From contig JAQUWC010000008.1 of the NCBI GenBank assembly GCA_028693085.1, forward strand, positions 1 to 46,117: a DNA stretch of 46,117 bases. Reading direction: 5' to 3'. This document shows positions 1-6,687 of the stretch, piece by piece. The position numbers and the translations under genes were made by a program. The notes beneath the pieces are model-generated. The model did not search any database and had not been told where the DNA came from. It saw only the letters and a program-made list of their open reading frames with translations. The first letter of the stretch is position 1. The number at the start of each line of letters is the position of its first letter. This DNA comes from UBA5266 sp002411545 (GTDB lineage Bacteria; Bacteroidota; Bacteroidia; Bacteroidales; WCHB1-69).

Positions 1-875
1 CCTATGGCATCTATGGTAAAAATTCCCCTGTTTTCGCTACCCAATTAAACGAAAAAGAATTAAAAGCCATTAGCCCCGAGTTTCTTATTTCCAAAATACA
101 AGAATGGATGTCATATAAACATTTTATGATATATTACGGTCCGGATCAATTAAATACGGTGGTTAACGGCATTAAACAAACTCATAGCTTAGCCAATTTA
201 AAAGACATTCCTGCTGAGGTTACTTTCTACGAAGATGTTACCTCTAAAGACCGCGTTTTTGTGGTAGATTACGAATCGCCTCAAGTAATATTATATTCTA
301 TTTCTCACGGAGATAAATACGATAAAGAATTGACCCCTAAGATAACTCTTTACAACGAATATTTTGGCGGTAGTATGAATTCCATTGTATTTCAAGAAAT
401 GCGCGAAGCAAGAGCCTTGGCCTATACCGCCATGTCGGTTTATTCTTCTCCTTCCGATCTAAAACATTTGCACCAAAACATATCTTACATTGCTTGCGGA
501 AACGATAAAATGGTTCAAGCCATTGAAGCCTTCCATGAGTTAATGACCAATATGCCCGAAAATGAAAATGCGTTCAACATAGCCAAAGAATCGTCTATTA
601 ATGCATATCGTACGGCTCGCATCAAAAAAGAACGTTATGTGTGGAATTACTTAGCCTGGGAAAAACTCGGATTGAAAGAAGACCCGCGCAAAGCTAATTT
701 TGAAACTCTGCCTACATTGAATTTAGCAGATATCAAAGCCTTCCAAAAAGAAAAAGTGAGCGGTAAACCCAAAACCTATCTTGTTCTTGGCAATACCAAA
801 GAATTAGATATGAAATACCTGAAAAAAATCGGGAAGGTGAAAGTCTTAACATTGGAAGATATTTTCGGATACTAA
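1..875 (+). CDS. M16 family (insulinase-like) metallopeptidase, C-terminal part, 5' end outside the window
   Basis: The open frame runs in from the left edge (first full codon at base 3) and ends at TAA 873-875, so about 290 C-terminal residues are visible; the ATG at 108 is internal. A run with FGGSMNSIVFQEMREARALAY is typical of the C-terminal, non-catalytic half of M16 peptidases in Bacteroidetes, where this helix packs in the closed chamber that degrades peptides. The zinc-binding HxxEH motif would lie upstream and cannot be seen. Full-length relatives have about 950 residues and are usually exported, which is family knowledge rather than something visible here. The next gene starts 15 bp downstream and is probably cotranscribed. 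Confidence 0.87.
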   Translation, partial: YGIYGKNSPVFATQLNEKELKAISPEFLISKIQEWMSYKHFMIYYGPDQLNTVVNGIKQTHSLANLKDIPAEVTFYEDVTSKDRVFVVDYESPQVILYSISHGDKYDKELTPKITLYNEYFGGSMNSIVFQEMREARALAYTAMSVYSSPSDLKHLHQNISYIACGNDKMVQAIEAFHELMTNMPENENAFNIAKESSINAYRTARIKKERYVWNYLAWEKLGLKEDPRKANFETLPTLNLADIKAFQKEKVSGKPKTYLVLGNTKELDMKYLKKIGKVKVLTLEDIFGY

Positions 876-890
876 ACATCAGCTTGCTTT

Positions 891-1265
891 ATGACACTGA
901 ACGATATCATGAAAGCCTTATATTTCAAAAAAGAAGCCTTTTTTGTGGATATGTTTGGTAAAATAAAGCATAACCAAACGACTTTATACGGTGACAGAAA
1001 CAACTGTGTTTCGGAAAAACACATTGAACGTTGGCTTTATATCAACGATTTACTCAATGTGAGTGCCTTTTTAAATGAAGGATGGTGCCCCGATTGGAAA
1101 GATAAAGCGCAAGCTAAATTTATCATCTGTCTTCAGGAGAAGCGTATTCATGTCTCTGAAATCGAACAGCCTCTTTCTTTCACCTATTTCAAATCGAAAG
1201 AAATAGCCGAAAAAGCCATAGAGATAATGGGAGTAAAGGCTTTAGAGGCCATCTTTATGGGATAA
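891..1265 (+). CDS. Small protein of unknown function (124 aa)
   Basis: I do not recognise a named family. The protein is soluble-looking, without signal peptide or membrane segment. The second half carries the pattern NEGWCPDW, then lysine-rich strands, then YFKSKEIAEKAIEIMG near the C-terminus. A similar layout (G-W-x-P-D-W followed by a final F-S-x-x-x-A-x-x-A-I-E-I-x-G helix) recurs, as I remember it, in small hypothetical proteins of Bacteroides and its phages, so it may be a small accessory or phage-derived module. It lies 15 bp after the M16 gene with no promoter between and is followed by a strong terminator at 1289-1321, which makes it the last gene of that unit. Confidence 0.7.
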   Translation: MTLNDIMKALYFKKEAFFVDMFGKIKHNQTTLYGDRNNCVSEKHIERWLYINDLLNVSAFLNEGWCPDWKDKAQAKFIICLQEKRIHVSEIEQPLSFTYFKSKEIAEKAIEIMGVKALEAIFMG

Positions 1266-1288
1266 TCCATTGTGTTTCTATTATTTTT

Positions 1289-1321
1289 AGAGAGTATTTG
1301 TGTTGAATACTCTCTTTTTTT
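1289..1321 (+). terminator. Rho-independent terminator after the M16/unknown operon
   Basis: A perfect 10-bp stem (1289-1298 with 1306-1315, AGAGAGTATT/AATACTCTCT) with a 7-nt loop runs straight into a run of T residues. It separates the M16 unit from the FKBP gene. Confidence 0.85.
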
Positions 1322-1380
1322 TAGCAAGAAATGAATGTCGCAGTTTCGCTAGCTATTCTGTGTAATTAAATAATTTTATG

Positions 1381-1388
1381 TACTTTTG
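1381..1388 (+). promoter_or_regulatory. -7 promoter element TACTTTTG for the FKBP gene
   Basis: This matches the Bacteroidetes -7 consensus TAnnTTTG exactly and ends 27 bp before the ATG at 1416. No convincing TTG at -33 is visible. Confidence 0.7.
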
Positions 1389-1415
1389 CATTCATTAATT
1401 AAAACATATATTTAG

Positions 1416-2015
1416 ATGACAGAACAAGAAAAAATGTCCTATGCATTGGGAGCAGCCATAGGGAGTAATTATGCCAAAACGAATATTACATTTGATGGCA
1501 ATGCCCTGGCAAAAGGCTTTAATGATGTAATAAACAATGGAAATTTAGCCATTTCACCCGATGAAATTCAAGGTTTATTGGAGAAGATGCAAGAAAGCAT
1601 CGATCGACAAAACAATACTTCATTGCAGGAAGAAAAGAAAAAAGGTGAAACCTTTTTAGCAGCAAACAAAAAAAAGGAAGGTGTAATAGAAACGGCCAGT
1701 GGATTACAATATAAAATCATTCATCAAGGCGAGGGTAAAAAACCTCAGGCAAAGGATACGGTAGAAGTGCATTATCACGGCACTTTGATAGACGGAACGG
1801 TATTCGATTCCTCCATCATGCGTAAACAAAGCATTGAATTTCCGTTAAATCAAGTCATAGCCGGTTGGACAGAAGGGGTTCAACTGATGAACGAAGGATC
1901 GAAATTCGAATTTTATATTCCTTGCCATCTTGCTTATGGTGACCAAGGGGCAGGTGCTCAAATAAAAGGAGGTTCTACCTTGATTTTTGAAGTGGAATTA
2001 TTGAAAGTTAAATAA
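1416..2015 (+). CDS. FKBP-type peptidyl-prolyl cis-trans isomerase (199 aa)
   Basis: A protein-folding catalyst that interconverts cis and trans X-Pro bonds. Residues about 1-90 form the helical FKBP_N (dimerisation) region with the repeated feature ALGAAIGSN...AKGFNDVI; residues about 92-199 form the FKBP_C domain, with the family landmarks VEVHYHGTLIDGTVFDSS, VIAGWTEGVQLM, LAYGDQGAG and the last strand LIFEVELLKV. This is the Mip/FkpA layout, but no signal peptide is visible, so this copy looks cytoplasmic; an upstream extension is ruled out by the promoter at 1381-1388. It is probably a single-gene unit between a terminator and the next gene 66 bp on. Confidence 0.93.
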   Translation: MTEQEKMSYALGAAIGSNYAKTNITFDGNALAKGFNDVINNGNLAISPDEIQGLLEKMQESIDRQNNTSLQEEKKKGETFLAANKKKEGVIETASGLQYKIIHQGEGKKPQAKDTVEVHYHGTLIDGTVFDSSIMRKQSIEFPLNQVIAGWTEGVQLMNEGSKFEFYIPCHLAYGDQGAGAQIKGGSTLIFEVELLKVK

Positions 2016-2081
2016 TAGGATTTTTTGCATTTTGTGTTGTTTATAGGTAGTGATAGCGGATGATCTATTAAAAATTAGTAT

Positions 2082-3491
2082 ATGCCGATTGAACGTTTAA
2101 AAGCTTTATATGTTAACACTTTCGCCAAAGAGGTGAGCCGTATGGAACAATTATCTCCTTCCGGCTCGGGGCGATGCTATTTTCGCATGCAAAGCGAGCT
2201 TAACCGTGTTATGGGTGTATACAATAAAGATTGGAAAGAAAATCGTGCGTTTTTGGCTTTCACCAAACATTTTCTTTCGGTAGGACTGGATGTGCCCGAA
2301 ATACTTGCGGAAGACACCGAAAATCATATATATATACTAAGCGATTTGGGCGATGAAACCCTTTACAGCTATCGTTGCAAATACAATGAATTCACTCCTG
2401 ACTTAATACAAACATATAAAAAAGCCATCAAACAATTGTTGCTCTTTCAAACCCGTGGCGGCGAAGGACTTGATTATTCCCTGTGTTATCCACGAGCAGC
2501 TTTTGACCGTCAGTCTATCTATTGGGATTTGAATTATTTTAAATACTACTTTCTAAAATTAGCCCAGATTCCCTTCGACGAACAGCTATTAGAAAACGAT
2601 TTCGAGCTATTTAGCCGTTTTTTATTGGAAGCCGATGCGGATTATTTTATGTTTCGCGATTTTCAGTCGCGCAACATTATGTTGCAGAATGACAAACTAT
2701 TTTTTATCGATTATCAAGGCGGAAGAAAAGGAGCCTTGCCCTATGATTTGGCATCCTTACTCTACGATGGCAAGGCAGCCATTCCTCCCTCCATACGCCA
2801 TGAATTGTTGGATTATTATGTAGGCGAACTGGACAACTTACATATCTGGGATGTAGATTTATTTCGCAAATACTACCCTGCTTTTGTACTCGTTCGCATC
2901 ATGCAAGCCATGGGGTCTTACGGTTACCGAGGTTTTTACGAACGTAAAGAACATTTTTTGCAAAGCATTCCTTACGCATTAAAGAACCTCAACTGGATAT
3001 TAAATAACGTCAATCTACCCATTGAAATCCCTACTCTATGGAATGTATTTGAAAAATTAGTCCATTCGGAAAAGCTTCAGGCGATCAAACAACACCGCTT
3101 ACACGTAGAAATCAGCAGTTTTTCGTATAAAAACGCCTATCCGCCTGACGAGAGCGGAAATGGAGGCGGCTTTGTGTTCGATTGCCGTTGTTTGCCCAAT
3201 CCCGGACGCTACGAAGCCTATAAACACCTAAGTGGTAAAGATAGGTCCGTGATTGAATTTTTGGAAAAAGAAAAAGATGTCATATTATTTTTTGAACATA
3301 TTACGTCCATCATCGACATGGCCGTACAAAACTATCTGGCACGAGATTTCACGCATCTATCTATTGCTTTCGGTTGTACGGGTGGACAACATCGCTCGGT
3401 TTATTTTGTCGAAAAATTAGCCCGATACTTACAAACCAACTATCCGGTTCGAATTAGCCTAAAGCATACAAAACAAATGAATTGGGAGTGA
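2082..3491 (+). CDS. APH-family (AmgK-like) phosphotransferase fused to a RapZ C-terminal domain (469 aa)
   Basis: Two domains in one chain. Residues about 20-320 are an aminoglycoside-phosphotransferase-type kinase of the COG3178/AmgK sort: a nucleotide-binding N-lobe, the catalytic-loop motif FRDFQSRNIM (Asp193) and the metal-binding FFIDYQGGR with LPYDLASLL. Residues about 340-469 match the C-terminal domain of RapZ: DCRCLPNPGR near 367 and GCTGGQHRSV at 431-440, both close to E. coli RapZ. The N-terminal P-loop kinase domain of true RapZ is absent. AmgK phosphorylates MurNAc/GlcNAc at the anomeric carbon, and the RapZ C-terminal domain senses glucosamine-6-phosphate and binds RNA, so a role in amino-sugar or cell-wall recycling is likely but inferred. 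The usual AmgK partner MurU is not in this window. Confidence 0.85.
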   Translation: MPIERLKALYVNTFAKEVSRMEQLSPSGSGRCYFRMQSELNRVMGVYNKDWKENRAFLAFTKHFLSVGLDVPEILAEDTENHIYILSDLGDETLYSYRCKYNEFTPDLIQTYKKAIKQLLLFQTRGGEGLDYSLCYPRAAFDRQSIYWDLNYFKYYFLKLAQIPFDEQLLENDFELFSRFLLEADADYFMFRDFQSRNIMLQNDKLFFIDYQGGRKGALPYDLASLLYDGKAAIPPSIRHELLDYYVGELDNLHIWDVDLFRKYYPAFVLVRIMQAMGSYGYRGFYERKEHFLQSIPYALKNLNWILNNVNLPIEIPTLWNVFEKLVHSEKLQAIKQHRLHVEISSFSYKNAYPPDESGNGGGFVFDCRCLPNPGRYEAYKHLSGKDRSVIEFLEKEKDVILFFEHITSIIDMAVQNYLARDFTHLSIAFGCTGGQHRSVYFVEKLARYLQTNYPVRISLKHTKQMNWE

Positions 3492-3510
3492 TAAATCCTT
3501 ATTATAACGA

Positions 3511-3555
3511 TAAAAATAGGAGGGCATTATATACAATAACGCCCTCCTATAATTT
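3511..3555. terminator. Bidirectional terminator between the convergent kinase-RapZ and tsf genes
   Basis: A perfect 10-bp GC-rich stem, 3516-3525 with 3541-3550 (ATAGGAGGGC/GCCCTCCTAT), with a 15-nt loop. Read on the minus strand it continues into TTTTTA, which ends the rplM-rpsI-rpsB-tsf unit; the plus side is AT-rich but has a poorer T-run. Confidence 0.8.
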
Positions 3556-3574
3556 ATTGCAAAAATTAATCCTT

Positions 3575-4405
3575 TTAAGCTCCTAATTGTAAACGATAAA
3601 ATCCTTTACAAACAAGGTCTTTATCTTCTTCGACCATATATTGTTTGACGGTTTTTTTATTGTCACGGATAAAATCTTGATTTATCAAGGTGTTTTCCTT
3701 GAAAAATTTATTCAATTTTCCCATGGCAATTTTTTCAACCATATTCTCAGGTTTACCTTCGTTACGCACTTGTTCTTTGGCTATTTCCAGTTCGTGATTT
3801 TTAACATCATCCGGAACCGAATCTTCGTTTACACTAATTGGATTCATGGCAGCCACTTGCATCGCAATTTCATGTCCGATGGTAGGAAGATTTTGCGTTG
3901 TTTTATTAAAGGCTACTATACTTGCCAAGCGATTCCCGTTATGATTATAATAAGAAACGTAAGCATCTTCGAGAACATTGAATTGATTTAATTCAATTTT
4001 CTCGCCTGTTTTTCCTGACATATCTGTAAGTAATGCCTCAATAGTTTGACCCTTAAGCATACTTTCTTTTAATTGTTCAAGGTTTTTGATTTTTTGTTCA
4101 ACGGCATGGTTTAAAATATCGCTTGCCAATTGGGTAAAATCGTCGGTTTTACCTACAAAATCAGTTTCGCAATTCAACATTAAGACGGCAGCATAGGTGG
4201 CGTCATTAGAAGCCTTTGCAACTACAAAACCTTCATTTGCAGAGCGGTCAGCTCTTTTTGCTGCAATTTTTTGTCCTTTTTTTCTTAATATATCTATTGC
4301 TTTATCAAAATCACCTTCTGCTTCGACAAGGGCATTTTTACAATCCATCATACCGGAGCCGGTGATTTGTCTTAATTTATTTACTTCTGCTGCTGTTATT
4401 GCCAT
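3575..4405 (-). CDS. tsf: Translation elongation factor Ts (276 aa)
   Basis: Guanine nucleotide exchange factor that releases GDP from EF-Tu. The N-terminal UBA-like domain is visible at residues about 1-50 (ITAAEVNKLRQITGSGMMDCKNAL, then DFDKAIDILRKKG), followed by the core motif CETDFVGKTDDF, whose TDFV residues contact the EF-Tu nucleotide pocket. The length is normal for the Bacteroidetes form. It is the last gene of the rplM-rpsI-rpsB-tsf operon, 31 bp after rpsB, and ends at a terminator. The rpsB-tsf pairing is nearly universal in bacteria. Confidence 0.97.
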   Translation of the reverse strand: MAITAAEVNKLRQITGSGMMDCKNALVEAEGDFDKAIDILRKKGQKIAAKRADRSANEGFVVAKASNDATYAAVLMLNCETDFVGKTDDFTQLASDILNHAVEQKIKNLEQLKESMLKGQTIEALLTDMSGKTGEKIELNQFNVLEDAYVSYYNHNGNRLASIVAFNKTTQNLPTIGHEIAMQVAAMNPISVNEDSVPDDVKNHELEIAKEQVRNEGKPENMVEKIAMGKLNKFFKENTLINQDFIRDNKKTVKQYMVEEDKDLVCKGFYRLQLGA

Positions 4406-4436
4406 TCTTTATTTCACTTTAAAATATTAAACACTC

Positions 4437-5312
4437 TTATTTTTTCGAAACGGGACGTTTGCTGATGGGACGTCTTTTCTTTTCTTCTTTGGTTTCATCG
4501 GTACTGATTTCGCCCATTCTTTTTCTACGTCCTACTCTTTCAACCTTTTCTTCTTCTTCGTCTACGTCATTGAGCAATACTTCTTCTTCGATGGGTTCTT
4601 CTTCTTCGACCTTATCGTTCATTAAAGCTCTTTCATTCAATCCTTCTTGTATTGCTTCACAGATTGTCTTTACAATAATATCTATTGATTTAGAAGCATC
4701 GTCGTTAGCGGGGATAGGAAAATCTATCAAATTGGGATCGGAATTGGTATCGATAATAGCAAACAAAGGGATATTTAATTTACGGGCTTCAGCCACGGCA
4801 ATATGCTCTTTCATCACATCGACAACAAAAACGGCTGCCGGTAGTCTATTTAAATCGGCAATGGATCCTAAGTTCTTATCTAATTTTGCGCGTTCACGTT
4901 GAATTTGTAGTCTTTCTCTTTTGGATATGCTATCCCATTGTGGGCTTTTCATCAGACTATCGATGGAAGTCATTTTTTTAACCGCTTTACGAATAGTATT
5001 AAAATTGGTAAGCATCCCTCCCGGCCAACGCTCGGTAACATAGGGCATATTTACATTTTTAACATGCTCGGAAAGGACTTCTTTGGCTTGTTTTTTTGTA
5101 GATACAAATAAGATTTTCTTTCCGGATTTGGCGATATTTTTGATGGCATTGGCGGCTTCATCAATTTTTTGTACGGTTTTATGAAGGTCAATGATATGAA
5201 TCCCATTTTTTTCCATAAAAATATACGGAGCCATATTCGGGTTCCATTTTCTTTTTAAGTGCCCAAAATGTGCACCGGCTTCCAATAATTGGTCGAAATT
5301 TACTCTTGTCAT
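4437..5312 (-). CDS. rpsB: 30S ribosomal protein S2 with a charged C-terminal tail (291 aa)
   Basis: Small-subunit protein S2. The family core covers residues about 1-230: the start VNFDQLLEAGAHFGHLKRKWNP, the central RWPGGMLTNFNTIRKAV, VVDVMKEHIAVAEARKLNIPLFAIIDTNSDP and IPANDDASKSI. After the core comes an unusual tail of about 60 residues, first acidic (EEEEPIEEEVLLNDVDEEEE) and then strongly basic (ERVGRRKRM, KKRRPISKRPVSKK), which is likely disordered. Tails of this kind occur in several Bacteroidetes S2 proteins. The 109-bp gap to rpsI holds paired hairpins that may be a translation-control leader. Confidence 0.97.
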   Translation of the reverse strand: MTRVNFDQLLEAGAHFGHLKRKWNPNMAPYIFMEKNGIHIIDLHKTVQKIDEAANAIKNIAKSGKKILFVSTKKQAKEVLSEHVKNVNMPYVTERWPGGMLTNFNTIRKAVKKMTSIDSLMKSPQWDSISKRERLQIQRERAKLDKNLGSIADLNRLPAAVFVVDVMKEHIAVAEARKLNIPLFAIIDTNSDPNLIDFPIPANDDASKSIDIIVKTICEAIQEGLNERALMNDKVEEEEPIEEEVLLNDVDEEEEKVERVGRRKRMGEISTDETKEEKKRRPISKRPVSKK

Positions 5313-5350
5313 TCTTTAATTTTTTTATGTTTACATTCCTTTTTTTACAC

Positions 5351-5398
5351 AACTGCAAAGTAGTTTCATGGAAAGTCTCTGCAGTTTAGATACTAAAC
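5351..5398 (-). promoter_or_regulatory. Possible rpsB leader: two mutually exclusive hairpins
   Basis: On the minus strand the rpsI-rpsB gap contains GTTTAG-TAT-CTAAAC (5398-5393 with 5389-5384, a 6-bp stem) and a second inverted repeat AACTGCA/TGCAGTT (5386-5380 with 5357-5351, a 7-bp stem with a 22-nt loop). The two share bases 5384-5386, so they cannot form together. That is the usual shape of a switch and S2 is known to autoregulate in other bacteria, but no sequence match to a known leader family is claimed. Confidence 0.4.
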
Positions 5399-5421
5399 AT
5401 TTTTTTATGCTTCGTATACTA

Positions 5422-5808
5422 CTAACGTTTACTAAATTGAAATCTTTTTCTTGCTTTGGGTCTACCCGGTTTTTTACGTTCAACCATACGCGGGTCTCTA
5501 CGCATCAAGCCTTCGGCTTTTAATATCGGACGATATTCTGGATTTATCTCACACAAAGCCTTGGCAATGGCTAAACGCACGGCTTCGGCCTGTCCGCTGA
5601 TGCCACCTCCACTTAAATTTACCTTTACATCGTATTGACCTTCTACTTTTGCCAATCTGAATGCTTGATCAACAATATATTGCAATGTGCCGGTTGTAAA
5701 ATATTCTTTATAATCACGTCCGTTTATCGTAATATTACCGTTCCCTGCTTGCATATAAATACGAGCAATGGATGTTTTTCTTCTTCCTGATGTATTGATT
5801 GTATTCAT
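5422..5808 (-). CDS. rpsI: 30S ribosomal protein S9 (128 aa)
   Basis: Small-subunit protein S9. Family signatures are GRRKTSIARIYMQAGNG near the start, LSGGGISGQAEAVRLAIAKAL in the middle and the universal C-terminus RDPRMVERKKPGRPKARKRFQFSKR, whose last Lys-Arg reaches the P-site tRNA. The frame is open further upstream to 5883, but that would overlap rplM by 74 bp; the ATG at 5808 gives MNTINTSGRRKTS, the normal S9 length, and leaves one base after the rplM stop. The pair rplM-rpsI is almost always coupled like this. Confidence 0.96.
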   Translation of the reverse strand: MNTINTSGRRKTSIARIYMQAGNGNITINGRDYKEYFTTGTLQYIVDQAFRLAKVEGQYDVKVNLSGGGISGQAEAVRLAIAKALCEINPEYRPILKAEGLMRRDPRMVERKKPGRPKARKRFQFSKR

Positions 5809-5809
5809 A

Positions 5810-6265
5810 TTATTTAATGTCTTTAATGTTGATTTGTTTCGGTTGTTGAGCTTGGTGTTTATGTTCATTACCGGCATATACATATAAGTTCCTGTATAAT
5901 TGACTTCCTAATTTGTTTTTGGGAAGCATACCTTTGACTGCATGTTCAATTATTTTGATAGGATTTTTTTCGAGAAGTTGTTTAGGCGTAGTAAATCGTT
6001 GACCGCCGGGATATCCGGTATGACGGACATAGACTTTTTCTGTCATCTTTTTCCCTGTTAAACGAATTTTCTCCGCATTTACGATAATAATATTATCTCC
6101 ACAATCTACATGAGGGGTAAAACTGGGTTTATGTTTTCCGCGTAATAATCTGGCTGCAACTGTTGCTAAACGACCGAGGATTTCTCCTTCCGCATCTATG
6201 ATAAACCATTCTTTTTCTACTGTCGCCTTATTGGCTGATACAGTTTTATAACTTAATGTTTCCAT
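5810..6265 (-). CDS. rplM: 50S ribosomal protein L13 (151 aa)
   Basis: Large-subunit assembly protein L13. Diagnostic runs are EWFIIDAEGEILGRLATVAARLLRGKHKPSFTP, then DNIIIVNAEKIRLTGKK, HTGYPGGQRF and AVKGMLPKNKLG. It is the first gene of rplM-rpsI-rpsB-tsf. A Bacteroidetes -7 element lies at 6357-6364 on the same strand, giving an untranslated leader of roughly 85 nt, longer than that of most units in this window. Confidence 0.97.
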   Translation of the reverse strand: METLSYKTVSANKATVEKEWFIIDAEGEILGRLATVAARLLRGKHKPSFTPHVDCGDNIIIVNAEKIRLTGKKMTEKVYVRHTGYPGGQRFTTPKQLLEKNPIKIIEHAVKGMLPKNKLGSQLYRNLYVYAGNEHKHQAQQPKQINIKDIK

Positions 6266-6326
6266 TTTGTTTTTATTCTTATTATTTCTTTTTCTTTATA
6301 CAAACAAATATTTCACCTTCTTTGCT

Positions 6327-6335
6327 TGTGGATAA
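6327..6335 (-). other. Single DnaA-box-like 9-mer (TTATCCACA)
   Basis: The minus strand reads TTATCCACA, a perfect match to the DnaA-box consensus, inside the predicted rplM leader. It is isolated, with no second perfect copy nearby, so a chance match is quite possible. Confidence 0.25.
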
Positions 6336-6356
6336 TATCGGACTTTTTCGAGCCTG

Positions 6357-6364
6357 CAAAATTA
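6357..6364 (-). promoter_or_regulatory. -7 promoter element TAATTTTG for the rplM ribosomal operon
   Basis: The minus strand matches TAnnTTTG. It stands 91 bp upstream of the rplM start, and no other gene separates the two. Confidence 0.65.
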
Positions 6365-6659
6365 CTATTTTTTTTAATATAATGATGTATTTTCTGTAAG
6401 ATATTATTTTTTCCTGATTTTTTTGATGTTTGCTATTTGAATCATAAGGCATTAATCCATGTATTTATACATGATTTCTATCCCTATGACATCATTTTTT
6501 CGAACGTTCAACATTTATTCTTCCAAGGGTTATCATCCGAAATCATTTGTTTTCAACGCATCCACTTATATACTTAGAAGAATTATACTCTTATTCATTG
6601 TTAAAAAATCGGTTGAAATCTTATCGAATTTATTCCTTTCGGCATGGCATATTTTTTTA

Positions 6660-6667
6660 TATTTTTG
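6660..6667 (+). promoter_or_regulatory. -7 promoter element TATTTTTG for parC
   Basis: Exact match to TAnnTTTG, 20 bp before the parC ATG at 6688. Confidence 0.6.
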
Positions 6668-6687
6668 TAGCGAATTAAAAGAAAAGC

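Larger units (their letters stand above)
6266..6687. other. Divergent intergenic region between rplM and parC (422 bp)
   Basis: It holds the rplM leader and promoter on the minus strand and the parC promoter on the plus strand. An open frame at 6459-6740 runs through the parC promoter and into parC in another frame; it has no recognisable features and I do not call it a gene. The rest is AT-rich with nothing further that I can identify. Confidence 0.6.

Noticed and set aside
6327..6335. Perfect DnaA box as sign of the replication origin
   Set aside because: Only one perfect copy is visible (a one-mismatch TTATCCATA occurs near 21859). An origin needs a cluster and a melting region; neither is seen around it.
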